Shown here: positions 1 through 7,008 of the stretch, one piece after another | Numbering within the stretch: position 1 is the first letter of the stretch | Layout: each line of letters begins with the position of its first letter | Notes under the pieces: generated by a model | Database searches by the model: none | Told to the model about the DNA's origin: nothing | The model's input: the letters and a program-made list of their open reading frames with translations, nothing else | Made by a program: the position numbers and the translations under genes | Source of the DNA: RH-AL1 sp964235705 | GTDB lineage: Bacteria; Pseudomonadota; Alphaproteobacteria; Rhizobiales; Beijerinckiaceae | Direction: 5' to 3' | Assembly (NCBI GenBank): GCA_964235705.1 | Contig: CAXSDP010000056.1 | Location: 1 to 25,924, forward strand | Length of the DNA: 25,924 nt

Positions 1-1032
1 GAGCTGCAGGCCAAGGGCGGCGTCTGGGTGCCGTTCCCCACCCGCGCCCGCAACCCGCTCGCCATGCTGCTCAACGGGCGCCGGCTGCGCGGCCTCATCG
101 CGCGCGAGCAGGTCGACGTCGTGCACGCCCGCTCCCGGCTCGCCGGCTGGGTGGCGTACGGCGCCACGCGGTCCGGCGCCACGCCTCTGGTCACCAGCCT
201 CCACCAGCTGTCGCCCGGCCAGTCGGTCATCAAGCAGCGGTACGACTCGGTGATGGCGAAGGGGGACGTGGTGGTCGCCGGCTCCAACTTCGCCGCCGCG
301 ACCATCTCCAGCCTCTATCCGCCGGCCGCCACCCGCATCGTGCTGATCCGGCCGGGCGTCGACCTGCGGGCCTTCGACGCCAACGCGATCGCGGCGGGCC
401 GCGTGCAGGCGCTCCGCCTCGCCTGGCAGGTGGCGCCCGACGAGCGCATCATCCTGCTCGTCGCGCGGCCGAGCGTGTGGAAGGGGCACAAGGTGCTGAT
501 CGAGGCGGTCGGCCTCCTCGTCGCCGGGGGCTTGCGCGACGTCAAGCTGGTGCTGGTGGGCGAGGGCAGGGGCGGCGCCGGCCGGGACGTCGACCAGGCG
601 GTCAAGGCGGCGCGGCTCGGCGACCGCATCCGCAGGGTCGGGGCCTGCGCCGACATGCCGGCGGCGCTGCTCGCCGCCGCCGCCGTGGTCGTCCCCTCGA
701 TCGAGCCCGAGGCCTTCGGGCGGATCGTGGTGGAGGCGCAGGCGCTGGGGACGCCGGCGGTGGTGTCCGACCTCGGCGCGGTGCCCGAGACGATCCTCGC
801 GCCGCCCGACGTCGAGCCGAGCAAGCGCACGGGGTGGCGCGTCTCGCCGAGCGACCCCGCCCTGCTCGCCGAGGCGCTGCGCGCCGCCCTGACGCTGGGG
901 GCCAGCAGCCGCGACGCCCTCGCCCTGCGCGCCCGCAAGCAGGCGGCGGAGCGCTTCGCCGTGGAGCGGATGACGCGGGAAACGCTCGACGCCTACGCGG
1001 CGGTGATCGAGCGGCAGGCGGTGCCGGTCTAG
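1..1032 (+). CDS. Glycosyltransferase family 4 protein (5' end cut by window)
   Basis: The frame is open from base 1, so the N-terminus lies outside the window; the first GTG (base 28) is internal. It would transfer a sugar from a nucleotide-sugar donor, probably for a cell-surface polysaccharide or glycolipid; the acceptor cannot be told. The visible N-terminal half has the GT4 signature DVVHARSRLAGWVAYGA followed by TPLVTSLHQ. The C-terminal Rossmann half has ILLVARPSVWKGHKVLIEAV, LVLVGEGRG, and the donor-site E-x7-E motif in EPEAFGRIVVEAQALGTP followed by VVSDLGAVPETI. This is the GT-B fold layout of family 4. The next gene starts 38 bases downstream on the same strand but is functionally unrelated, so co-transcription is possible without implying a shared pathway. 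Family is confident; the substrate is unknown. Confidence 0.88.
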   Translation, partial: ELQAKGGVWVPFPTRARNPLAMLLNGRRLRGLIAREQVDVVHARSRLAGWVAYGATRSGATPLVTSLHQLSPGQSVIKQRYDSVMAKGDVVVAGSNFAAATISSLYPPAATRIVLIRPGVDLRAFDANAIAAGRVQALRLAWQVAPDERIILLVARPSVWKGHKVLIEAVGLLVAGGLRDVKLVLVGEGRGGAGRDVDQAVKAARLGDRIRRVGACADMPAALLAAAAVVVPSIEPEAFGRIVVEAQALGTPAVVSDLGAVPETILAPPDVEPSKRTGWRVSPSDPALLAEALRAALTLGASSRDALALRARKQAAERFAVERMTRETLDAYAAVIERQAVPV

Positions 1033-1070
1033 ACCTTCCGCCTCGCCCCCTTCGATGGTACGGCGGACCG

Positions 1071-2072
1071 ATGAACCGGAAAATCATCATTCGGCGGCCT
1101 GGGGGCCTCGATCAGATCGAGGTGGTTGAGGGGGACGAGCCGATCCCCGCCCCCGGCGAGGCGAAGATCCGGGTCCGCGCGGCCGGTGCCGCCTACGGCG
1201 ACGTCTTCCTCCGTCGCGGCTTGGCGGGCGGGCGTTTCCCCGCGACGCCCGGCTACGACCTCGTCGGGACGGTCGAAGCCCTCGGACCCGGCGCCTCGCG
1301 ATTCCGCGTGGGCGACCAGGTGGCGGCGCTGCCGGGCGCTGGCGCGCAGCAGAGCCATGTCTGCCTCCCGGAAAGCGAGCTGATCCCCGTCGCCCCGGAC
1401 CTGCCGGCCGACAAGGCGGTCAGCGTCATCCTGAACTACACGACGGCCTACCAGCTCCTGACGCACGCCGCGCGCCTGAAGGCGGGTGACGTGGCTTTCA
1501 TCTACGGCCTCACGGGCGGCGTCGGCGGCGCCATGCGCCAGATCGCGGCACAGCTCGGCATCGTCGTGACCGGCACGGCGAGCAGCGGGAAGCTCGAAGC
1601 GGCCCGGCGCGACGGGGCCACGGCGTTCGACCGTGACGAGCCCGACCTGGTCGCCGCCGTGCGGGCATGGCGCCCCGGCGGGGTCGACGCCGTGTTCGAT
1701 CCCGTCGGCGGCGCCAGCCTTGACCGATCGTACCGCCTGCTCGCGCCCGGCGGCACACTCGTCATGCTGGGGGCCGCATCCGCCATCCAGGGCGCCGGCA
1801 ATCCCAAGCTGAAGCTGGCCGGCACGCTCGCGCGCTTGCTCCGGCTCAAGCTTCGGCCGGGTTCGCGCCGCGTCGTGATGTACCTCATCCCTCGATCCAA
1901 GAAGAAGCACCCGGAGCGGTTCCGCCGGGACGTCGCCACCCTTCTCGGTTGGTTGGCCAGCGGCAAGATCGACCCGGCGATCGCGCGCGTCCTGCCGCTG
2001 GACCAGGCCCGGTACGCGCAGGAGCTCCTGGAAGGATCGAACGTGTCCGGCAAGATCGTGCTGCAACCCTGA
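1071..2072 (+). CDS. Zinc-independent quinone oxidoreductase-like MDR protein
   Basis: A 333-residue member of the medium-chain dehydrogenase/reductase superfamily, quinone-oxidoreductase branch; it should use NADPH to reduce a quinone or an activated alkene in the cytoplasm. The N-terminal GroES-like part carries PAPGEAKIRVRAAGAAYGDV and TPGYDLVGTVEALGPGASRF. The Rossmann part has the nucleotide-binding stretch GLTGGVGG at residues 146-153, then DAVFDPVGG and LAPGGTLVMLGAAS. The cysteine/histidine zinc ligands of alcohol dehydrogenases are not visible, which fits the zinc-free branch. Start: ATG at 1071 gives the family's usual N-terminus, although only a weak purine stretch (GGCGGA) precedes it. 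It is convergent with engB, with eight bases between the two stop codons. Substrate is unknown. Confidence 0.88.
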   Translation: MNRKIIIRRPGGLDQIEVVEGDEPIPAPGEAKIRVRAAGAAYGDVFLRRGLAGGRFPATPGYDLVGTVEALGPGASRFRVGDQVAALPGAGAQQSHVCLPESELIPVAPDLPADKAVSVILNYTTAYQLLTHAARLKAGDVAFIYGLTGGVGGAMRQIAAQLGIVVTGTASSGKLEAARRDGATAFDRDEPDLVAAVRAWRPGGVDAVFDPVGGASLDRSYRLLAPGGTLVMLGAASAIQGAGNPKLKLAGTLARLLRLKLRPGSRRVVMYLIPRSKKKHPERFRRDVATLLGWLASGKIDPAIARVLPLDQARYAQELLEGSNVSGKIVLQP

Positions 2073-2080
2073 GGCCGCCC

Positions 2081-2764
2081 TCACGCCCCCCGCTCCCGCA
2101 GCAGCAGCGCCACCGCCGCGCGCAGCTCGGGGATGCCCTCGCCGGTTTCGGCCGAGGTGAAGATCACGGAGGGGAAGGCGGCGATCCGGGTGCGCAGCTC
2201 GGCCAGCGTCGCCGCCACCACCGCCTCGCGCGCGGACACCTTCACCTCGTCCCGCTTGGTCAGCACCACCTGGTAGGACATCGCCGCCTTGTCCAGGATG
2301 TCGAACATCTCGCGGTCGACCGCCTTCAGCCCGTGCCGGCCGTCCACGAGCACGAACACGCGGGCCAAGGGCGCCCTCCCGCGCAGGAAGTCGTGCATCA
2401 GCGCGGTCCAGCCGGCCACCTTCTCCTTCGACACGGCGGCGTAGCCGTAGCCCGGCATGTCGACGAGCCGCAGCCGCGCCGGCCCGCCGTCCGGACCGAG
2501 CGCGAAGAAGTTGAGCTGCTGGGTGCGGCCGGGCGTGTTGGAGGTGCGCGCCAGCGTTTTCCGGTTGGTGAGCGCGTTGAGCAGCGAGGATTTGCCGACG
2601 TTGGAGCGGCCGGCGAAGGCGACCTCGGCCGGGCCGGGCGGCGGCAGGCCGTCGATCTTCGCCGCCGCCCAGATGAACTCGCACTCGGCGGCGAACAGCA
2701 GGCGCCCGGCCTCGGCCAGGGCCGCCGCCTCGTCGTCCCCCTCCGACGCTCCGGGCGCGATCAT
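2081..2764 (-). CDS. engB: Ribosome biogenesis GTP-binding protein YihA/YsxC (EngB)
   Basis: A TRAFAC-class GTPase needed for late assembly of the large ribosomal subunit. Counting from the ATG at 2764 (227 residues), all G motifs are present: G1 GRSNVGKSS at 52-60, the G2 threonine in NTPGRTQQLNFF near 78, G3 DMPGYGYA at 102-109, G4 TKRD at 169-172, and the G5 serine-alanine in TSAETGEGI. The N-terminal GRLLFAAECEFIWAA is also typical. A GTG at 2782 lies in frame six codons upstream and overlaps the yidC stop codon as GTGA; this overlap would suit translational coupling, so the real start may be 2782. Neither start has a clear Shine-Dalgarno. It is the last gene of the rpmH-rnpA-yidC-engB cluster. 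Confidence 0.95.
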   Translation of the reverse strand: MIAPGASEGDDEAAALAEAGRLLFAAECEFIWAAAKIDGLPPPGPAEVAFAGRSNVGKSSLLNALTNRKTLARTSNTPGRTQQLNFFALGPDGGPARLRLVDMPGYGYAAVSKEKVAGWTALMHDFLRGRAPLARVFVLVDGRHGLKAVDREMFDILDKAAMSYQVVLTKRDEVKVSAREAVVAATLAELRTRIAAFPSVIFTSAETGEGIPELRAAVALLLRERGA

Positions 2765-2778
2765 CCCCACCGTGGCCG

Positions 2779-4722
2779 TCACTCGCCCGGCGCGATCTTC
2801 TTGCCCTCGGCCTCGGCTTCGAGGTTCTTCAGGTTGCGCTTGCTGACCGCCACGGTCGTCGCCGCGTCGGGCTTCGGCCGCTTCCCGCGGAACATGCCGG
2901 CGAGGTTGTCGAACAGCTCCAGCTTCACCCCCGCCCGCTTCATGATGAGCGACTGCTGGAGCAGGGTCAGCGTGTTGTTGCACGTCCAGTACAGCACGAG
3001 GCCCGAGGGGAAGGTGCCGAGCATGAAGGTGAAGATCACCGGCATGAAGGCGAACAGCTGCTTCTGCACGGGGTCGGTCGGCTCGGGGTTCATCTTCATC
3101 TGGAGGAACATCGAGAACCCCATGATGAGGGGCAGCAGGCCGATGGCGAGGAAGTGGCCGAACACCGGCAGCTCGGTCGGGTTGAAGGGCAGCACCCCGA
3201 ACAGGTTGAAGACGTTGGTGGGGTCTGGCTGCGACAGGTCGCGGATCCACAGGACGAACGGCGCCTGCCGCATCTCGATGGTGATGAACAGCACCTTGTA
3301 CAGCGCGAAGAACACGGGGATCTGGATCACCATCGGCAGGCAGCCGGCGACGGGGTTGATCTTCTCCCGCTTGTAGATCTGCATCATCTCCTGCTGCTGC
3401 TTCACCTTGTCGTCGGGGTAGCGCTCCTTGAGGGCGGCGAGCTGCGGCTGCGCGGCCTTCATCTTGGCCATGGACATGTAGGAGCGGTTGGCGAGCGGGA
3501 AGAAGACGAGCTTGACGAGGAAGGTGACGCCGATGATCGCCAGGCCGAAGTTGCCGACGACCTTGTAGATGCCGTCGATCAGGAAGAACATCGGCTTGGT
3601 GATGAAGTAGAACCAGCCCCAGTCGATCAGCCGGTCGAACTTCTCGATTCTGTACTGCGTGGTGTAGCGATCGAGCAGGGCCACGACCTTGGCGCCGGCG
3701 AACAGTCGGGTGGTCGTGGCGGCGGTGGCGGCCGGCGCGATCGTCAGGGGCGCGTTCAGGGTGGCGGTCTGGTAGGTCTTCTCGCCGGCGCCGTGGGCGG
3801 AGAAGGTCGCGTCGAAGGGCTGCGTCTGGTCCGGCACGATGGCGGTGGCGAAGTACTTGTCGGTGAAGCCGAGCCAGCCGCCGGTGCCCTGCAGCGCCTG
3901 GGTGCCGTTGACGTCCTTCTCCACGTCCTTGTAGTTCGGCTCCTGCACGCGCCCGTCGCCGACCACGCCGACGTAGCCCTCGTGCAGCACGGAATAGCCC
4001 GACGTCGCCGGCAGGCCCTGCCGCACGACGAGCGTGTAGGGCGACAGGGTGACCGGCGCCGCGCCCGCGTTGGCGACGGTGTTGGTCACGGTGAACATGT
4101 AGTCGGCGTCGACCGCGATCTTGCGGGTGAAGGTGAGGCCGTGGCCGTTGTCCCAGGTCAGGGTGACGGGCGTGCCGACCGTCAGCTTGACGCCGGCGGG
4201 CGCGGTCCACAGCGTGTCGGGGCCGGGCAGGGCCACGGTGGTGCCGGGCTGGGCGACGAAGCCGGACTCGGCGAAATAGGCGCCGGGCGCGCCGGAGGGC
4301 GACAGCAGGTCGATGACCGGGCTGCGCGGGTCGGCCGTTTCCCGGTAGTCCTTGAGGGCGAGGTCGTCGAGGCGCGCGCCCTTCAGCGCGATCGAGCCCT
4401 GGAGGCTCGGCGTGTCGATGACGACGCGCGGGCTGTCGGCCAGCGCGCTCGCGCGGTCGCGTCGCGCCGCCGGCGTTTGCGGCGCGACGCCGCCCTGGGG
4501 CGGGGCGTTCACGGTGTCGGGCGGTAGCCCGCCGGGCGCGCCGGTGACGCCCGGCGCCTGCGGGATCGCCCCGCCGCCCCGCGTCTGGTCGCCCTGCGTC
4601 TGGGCGATCTGCGCCTGCTTGGCCTGGTCGAGCTTCGGCTTGCCGTAGAAGTAGTTCCAGCCGAACACGACGAGGATCGAGAGAGCCAGGGCCAGGTAGT
4701 AGTTCTTGGTGTCGGGTTTCAT
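2779..4722 (-). CDS. yidC: Membrane protein insertase YidC
   Basis: Inserts and folds inner-membrane proteins, alone or with SecYEG. The 647 residues follow the Gram-negative plan. There is an N-terminal helix (about 8-25, YYLALALSILVVFGW), a low-complexity Pro/Gly/Gln linker, a large periplasmic beta domain to about 370, and the conserved five-helix core. Core landmarks are LVKLVFFPLANRSYMSMAKM, PVAGCLPMVIQIPVFFALYK, RQAPFVLWIRDLS and FPSGLVLYWTCNN. The position of the hydrophilic-groove arginine (R366 in E. coli) aligns with a lysine in LVKLVFF, a substitution I recall as common in alphaproteobacteria. The start ATG at 4722 lies 17 bases after the rnpA stop; an AAGGA immediately follows that stop, about 17 bases from the ATG. 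A yidD gene, often present between rnpA and yidC, is absent here. Confidence 0.97.
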   Translation of the reverse strand: MKPDTKNYYLALALSILVVFGWNYFYGKPKLDQAKQAQIAQTQGDQTRGGGAIPQAPGVTGAPGGLPPDTVNAPPQGGVAPQTPAARRDRASALADSPRVVIDTPSLQGSIALKGARLDDLALKDYRETADPRSPVIDLLSPSGAPGAYFAESGFVAQPGTTVALPGPDTLWTAPAGVKLTVGTPVTLTWDNGHGLTFTRKIAVDADYMFTVTNTVANAGAAPVTLSPYTLVVRQGLPATSGYSVLHEGYVGVVGDGRVQEPNYKDVEKDVNGTQALQGTGGWLGFTDKYFATAIVPDQTQPFDATFSAHGAGEKTYQTATLNAPLTIAPAATAATTTRLFAGAKVVALLDRYTTQYRIEKFDRLIDWGWFYFITKPMFFLIDGIYKVVGNFGLAIIGVTFLVKLVFFPLANRSYMSMAKMKAAQPQLAALKERYPDDKVKQQQEMMQIYKREKINPVAGCLPMVIQIPVFFALYKVLFITIEMRQAPFVLWIRDLSQPDPTNVFNLFGVLPFNPTELPVFGHFLAIGLLPLIMGFSMFLQMKMNPEPTDPVQKQLFAFMPVIFTFMLGTFPSGLVLYWTCNNTLTLLQQSLIMKRAGVKLELFDNLAGMFRGKRPKPDAATTVAVSKRNLKNLEAEAEGKKIAPGE

Positions 4723-4739
4723 GGCGTGAGCCTGATCCT

Positions 4740-5303
4740 TCAGGGCCTGATGGTGCGCGGCTTCGGCGTGTCGGATGTCTTGGTGTCGAGTGTCTTGGTA
4801 TCGGGTGCCTTGGTGTCGGACGTCTTGGCGGTCGGCTTGGGGCCACGGGGGCCGGAGGCGCGGGCGCCATGCACGTCCCTCACCGCCCGCGCGACCTCGC
4901 GCTTGAGCGCGGCGAACGGGACGCGGACGGCGTCGATCCGCCCGATGACGACGTAATCGTGGCCGGCCCGCGCCGGCAGGTCGTCCGACAGCCGGACCGC
5001 CTCGCGCAGCCGGCGCCGGGCGCGGTTGCGGACGACGGAATTGCCGACCTTCTTCGTCAAGGTGAACCCGACGCGGGCGACCGCCGGGAGGTCGGGTTCC
5101 GCGCGATCCCCCGACATCTGGCGCGCGGGCGCCGCGTGCAGGCTCAGCGCCTTGCCGTGCCAGCGCTTGCCCTTCGCCGCGTGGAGGAAGTCGGCGCGGC
5201 GCTTCAGCCGCGACACGATCGGCGGCGACGGGGTCGGCGACGACGCAACCGGCGACGCGAGGTCGGGGATGGCGGTCTCGGGCGTGTCGGACGGGTCCCG
5301 CAT
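4740..5303 (-). CDS. rnpA: Ribonuclease P protein component, with N- and C-terminal extensions
   Basis: Basic protein subunit of RNase P, which removes the 5' leader of tRNA precursors. The core runs from about residue 31 (SRLKRRADFLHAAKG) to 145; it contains ARVGFTLTKKVGNSVVRN and the RNA-binding RNRARRRLREAVR at 92-104. At 187 residues it is clearly longer than the usual 110-130. The first 30 residues are Ser/Pro/Thr-rich. The ATG at 5303 has an AAGGGG a few bases upstream, which supports the long start; a GTG at 5216 (residue 30) would give the standard N-terminus but has no Shine-Dalgarno. The last 35-40 residues are Lys/Thr/Asp/Pro-rich and contain four five-residue repeats (see the repeat entry). 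It lies 49 bases after rpmH and 17 before yidC. Confidence 0.95.
   Translation of the reverse strand: MRDPSDTPETAIPDLASPVASSPTPSPPIVSRLKRRADFLHAAKGKRWHGKALSLHAAPARQMSGDRAEPDLPAVARVGFTLTKKVGNSVVRNRARRRLREAVRLSDDLPARAGHDYVVIGRIDAVRVPFAALKREVARAVRDVHGARASGPRGPKPTAKTSDTKAPDTKTLDTKTSDTPKPRTIRP
4767..4826 (-). repeat. Four in-frame 15-bp repeats in the 3' end of rnpA
   Basis: Four head-to-tail 15-bp units occupy 4812-4826, 4797-4811, 4782-4796 and 4767-4781 in coding order. On the coding strand the first reads AAGACGTCCGACACC; the others differ at two to four positions. The units encode KTSDT, KAPDT, KTLDT and KTSDT, so the reading frame is kept. The array lies in the dispensable-looking C-terminal tail, about ten codons before the stop. 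The word GACGTCCGAC in the first unit also occurs in the 13-bp repeats at 10783-10847. Confidence 0.85.
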
Positions 5304-5352
5304 CGCGCCCCTTTCGCGTGACCGGCGGCGGGCGCGCGCCGGCGTCGGATGG

Positions 5353-5487
5353 TTAGGCGGACAACTTCTTGCGGCCGCGCGCGCGACGGGTCGCGATCAC
5401 CTTGCGGCCGCCCACCGTCGCCATGCGCGAGCGAAACCCGTGGCGGCGCTTGCGCACGATCTTGGAAGGCTGGTACGTCCGTTTCAC
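5353..5487 (-). CDS. rpmH: 50S ribosomal protein L34
   Basis: A 44-residue, very basic protein of the large ribosomal subunit. The translation starts KRTYQPSKIVRKRRHGF after the initiator and continues RSRMATVGGRKVIATRRARG to RKKLSA and a TAA stop; this matches L34 over its whole length. The start is GTG at 5485-5487 with GGAG about nine bases upstream; there is no ATG option that keeps the conserved N-terminus. It is the first gene of the rpmH-rnpA-yidC-engB unit. The leader between the proposed promoter and the start is about 140 bases and carries three GGGAAC words (5491, 5525, 5538) and the perfect palindrome TCCCATGGGA at 5532-5541. Confidence 0.96.
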   Translation of the reverse strand: MKRTYQPSKIVRKRRHGFRSRMATVGGRKVIATRRARGRKKLSA

Positions 5488-5813
5488 GTTGGGAACTCCG
5501 ACCCTGTCGCCGCGACGTCCCGTCGGGAACATCCCATGGGAACGGAGCCGGCGTCGAGGGCAGTCTAATCAGCGGGGATGGCCATGGCGAGCGCGGGATC
5601 CGGGAGGCTGCCACCCGCGCCCGTCGTTCGGCGCGACTTATAGGGGGAAGCCGGCGGGCAAGTCAATTTGTCGACGGGCACGTCAATCCGCCGGCGTGCG
5701 CCGGCCGCGCCGTCGGGCGGATTGACCGGGCGCGGAGCCTATCCTAAGCCCTCGGCGGCGGGCGCACGTCTTGCGGGGCAAGGTCGTCCGCCCGCCGCCC
5801 CGGCCGCCGCCCC
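5488..5813. other. Divergent intergenic region between rpmH and the PetM-like gene
   Basis: 326 bases without a gene I can support. It holds the rpmH leader and promoter (see those entries). On the plus strand there is only a weak promoter candidate for the next gene: TTGACC at 5722-5727 with TAAGCC 17 bases further. No tRNA, small RNA or terminator was recognised. Confidence 0.5.
5637..5666 (-). promoter_or_regulatory. Sigma-70-type promoter of the rpmH operon
   Basis: Read on the minus strand, TTGACT (5661-5666) is followed after 18 bases by TATAAG (5637-5642). These are close to the housekeeping -35 and -10 consensus, and this is one of the few AT-containing spots in the spacer. Transcription would begin near 5630 and run into rpmH. 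A second TTGAC copy (5681-5686, minus strand) sits 20 bp upstream inside a short direct repeat, but no matching -10 follows it. Confidence 0.72.
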
Positions 5814-6131
5814 ATGCTGCGATTGTTCTTCCGCTTCGTCGGCCTGTTGATCCTGGCCGGCGCCTTCGTTTCGCTGGTCGTCGATGGCACGCGCTCGGTC
5901 GCCGCGCGCTCCACGGAGATCCTGCCGCTCGGGCGCACCGCCACCGCGCTGGCCCCCGACGCCTTCGTCAAGGCCCATACCTTCATCGAGACCCACGCGC
6001 CGCTGCTGTGGGACCCCGTGCTGGTGACGGTGCTGCTGCTGCCCACCTGGCTCGTGCTGGGCGTGGTCGGGTTCGTGCTGCTGGCGCTCACCCGTCCGCC
6101 GGTGCCCAAGATCGGCTACAGCCGCAGGTGA
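5814..6131 (+). CDS. Conserved two-helix membrane protein (PetM-like annotation)
   Basis: A 105-residue protein with two hydrophobic helices, about 3-22 (RLFFRFVGLLILAGAFVSLV) and about 69-92 (VLVTVLLLPTWLVLGVVGFV), joined by a soluble segment containing DGTRSVAA and THAPLLWDPV. I know similar small Rhizobiales proteins, often labelled PetM (cytochrome b6f subunit) family on weak similarity; a photosynthetic role is not implied and the function is unknown. It should sit in the inner membrane. There is no clear Shine-Dalgarno before the ATG. The last seven codons (KIGYSRR and stop) are the first copy of a 22-bp tandem repeat that continues past the stop towards msrA, so the present C-terminus may have been set by the repeat. 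Confidence 0.72.
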   Translation: MLRLFFRFVGLLILAGAFVSLVVDGTRSVAARSTEILPLGRTATALAPDAFVKAHTFIETHAPLLWDPVLVTVLLLPTWLVLGVVGFVLLALTRPPVPKIGYSRR

Positions 6132-6196
6132 GATCGGCTACAGCCGCAGGTGAGATCGGCTACGGCCGCAGGTGGGATCGGCTACGGCCGCAAGTG
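6109..6196 (+). repeat. Four 22-bp tandem repeats across a stop codon
   Basis: Four contiguous 22-bp units: 6109-6130, 6131-6152, 6153-6174 and 6175-6196. Units 1 and 2 are identical; they begin AGATCGGCTACAGCCGCAGG and end TG. Units 3 and 4 differ at one and three positions. Unit 1 encodes the C-terminus of the upstream membrane protein, whose TGA is formed at the junction of units 1 and 2. Each unit has a small CGGC-4 nt-GCCG inverted repeat. The array ends 93 bases before msrA. Confidence 0.92.
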
Positions 6197-6289
6197 GGGC
6201 GCGCATTGCGCGGTCGACCCCCGGTGCCCATCTCCGTGAAAGGCATTCCACACGCGCACCCGAGCCACACGCGCACCCGAGGAGAGGCG

Positions 6290-6940
6290 ATGTTTTCCTT
6301 CCGCAAGCCGACCACCCTGCCGACCGCCGCCGACGCCCTGCCGGGCCGCGCGGCGGCGATCCCCACCGCCGAGCGCCACCACGTCAACGGCCGACCGCTC
6401 AAGCCGCCGTTCCCCGCCGGGATCGAGACCGCCATCTTCGGCCTCGGCTGCTTCTGGGGCGCCGAGCGGATGTTCTGGACGCTGCCCGGCGTCCACGTGA
6501 CGGCGGTGGGCTACGCCGGCGGCGCCACGCCCAACCCGACCTACGAGGAGGTGTGCTCCGGCCGCACCGGCCACAACGAGGTGGTGCTGGTCGCCTACGA
6601 CCCGAAGGTGATCGGCTACGCCGACCTCGTGCGCCGCTTCTTCGAGGGCCACAACCCGACGCAGGGCATGCGCCAGGGCAACGACGCCGGCACCCAGTAC
6701 CGCTCGGGCGTGTACGGCGACGCGGCGCAGCGGGCGGAGGCCGGCGCGGCGAAGGCCGCCTACGAGCCGGTGCTGGCGAAGAACGGCTTCGGCCCGATCA
6801 CCACGGAGATCGTGGACACCCCGACGTTCTACTACGCCGAGGCCTACCACCAGCAGTACCTCGCCAAGAACCCCGGCGGCTACTGCGGGCTCGGCGGCAC
6901 CGGCGTCAGCTGCCCGGTCGGCGTGGGCGTCGCCGCCTGA
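6290..6940 (+). CDS. msrA: Peptide-methionine (S)-S-oxide reductase MsrA
   Basis: Repairs proteins by reducing methionine-S-sulfoxide back to methionine, using thioredoxin. The 216 residues include an N-terminal extension of about 45 residues and then the MsrA domain. The catalytic motif is GCFWG at 53-57 with Cys54 as nucleophile. HNEVVLVAYDP, FFEGHNPTQGMRQGNDAGTQ and YRSGVY complete the core. Cys199 and Cys208 in GGYCGLGGTGVSCP are the likely resolving cysteines. The ATG at 6290 is preceded by GGAGAGG at a short distance, which fixes this start. It is convergent with the TetR-type gene; no export signal is visible, so it is taken as cytoplasmic. Confidence 0.96.
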   Translation: MFSFRKPTTLPTAADALPGRAAAIPTAERHHVNGRPLKPPFPAGIETAIFGLGCFWGAERMFWTLPGVHVTAVGYAGGATPNPTYEEVCSGRTGHNEVVLVAYDPKVIGYADLVRRFFEGHNPTQGMRQGNDAGTQYRSGVYGDAAQRAEAGAAKAAYEPVLAKNGFGPITTEIVDTPTFYYAEAYHQQYLAKNPGGYCGLGGTGVSCPVGVGVAA

Positions 6941-7008
6941 GGGGTGGCGGCGGCTCGTCCTCGAGGGGCCGCGGCGCTCGTCCTCAAGGGGCGGCGGCGC
7001 TCGTCAAA
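6941..7008. repeat. About three imperfect 23-bp repeats between msrA and tetR stops
   Basis: Directly after the msrA TGA come three related units of 24, 23 and about 21 bp (6941-6964, 6965-6987, 6988-7008). They share GGGG, then a GC block, then GGCGCTCGTCCTCAA with small changes. The third unit runs into the stop codon of the convergent TetR-type gene (TCA on the plus strand at 7004-7006). The array fills the whole spacer between the two genes. Confidence 0.7.

Noticed and set aside
2073..2080. Terminator between the convergent quinone oxidoreductase and engB
   Set aside because: Only eight bases separate the stop codons and no hairpin with a U-run is visible on either strand.
5771..6289. 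Upstream extension of msrA in frame back to 5771
   Set aside because: It crosses the membrane-protein gene and the 22-bp repeats out of frame with the former; the ATG at 6290 has a strong Shine-Dalgarno and the usual MsrA length.
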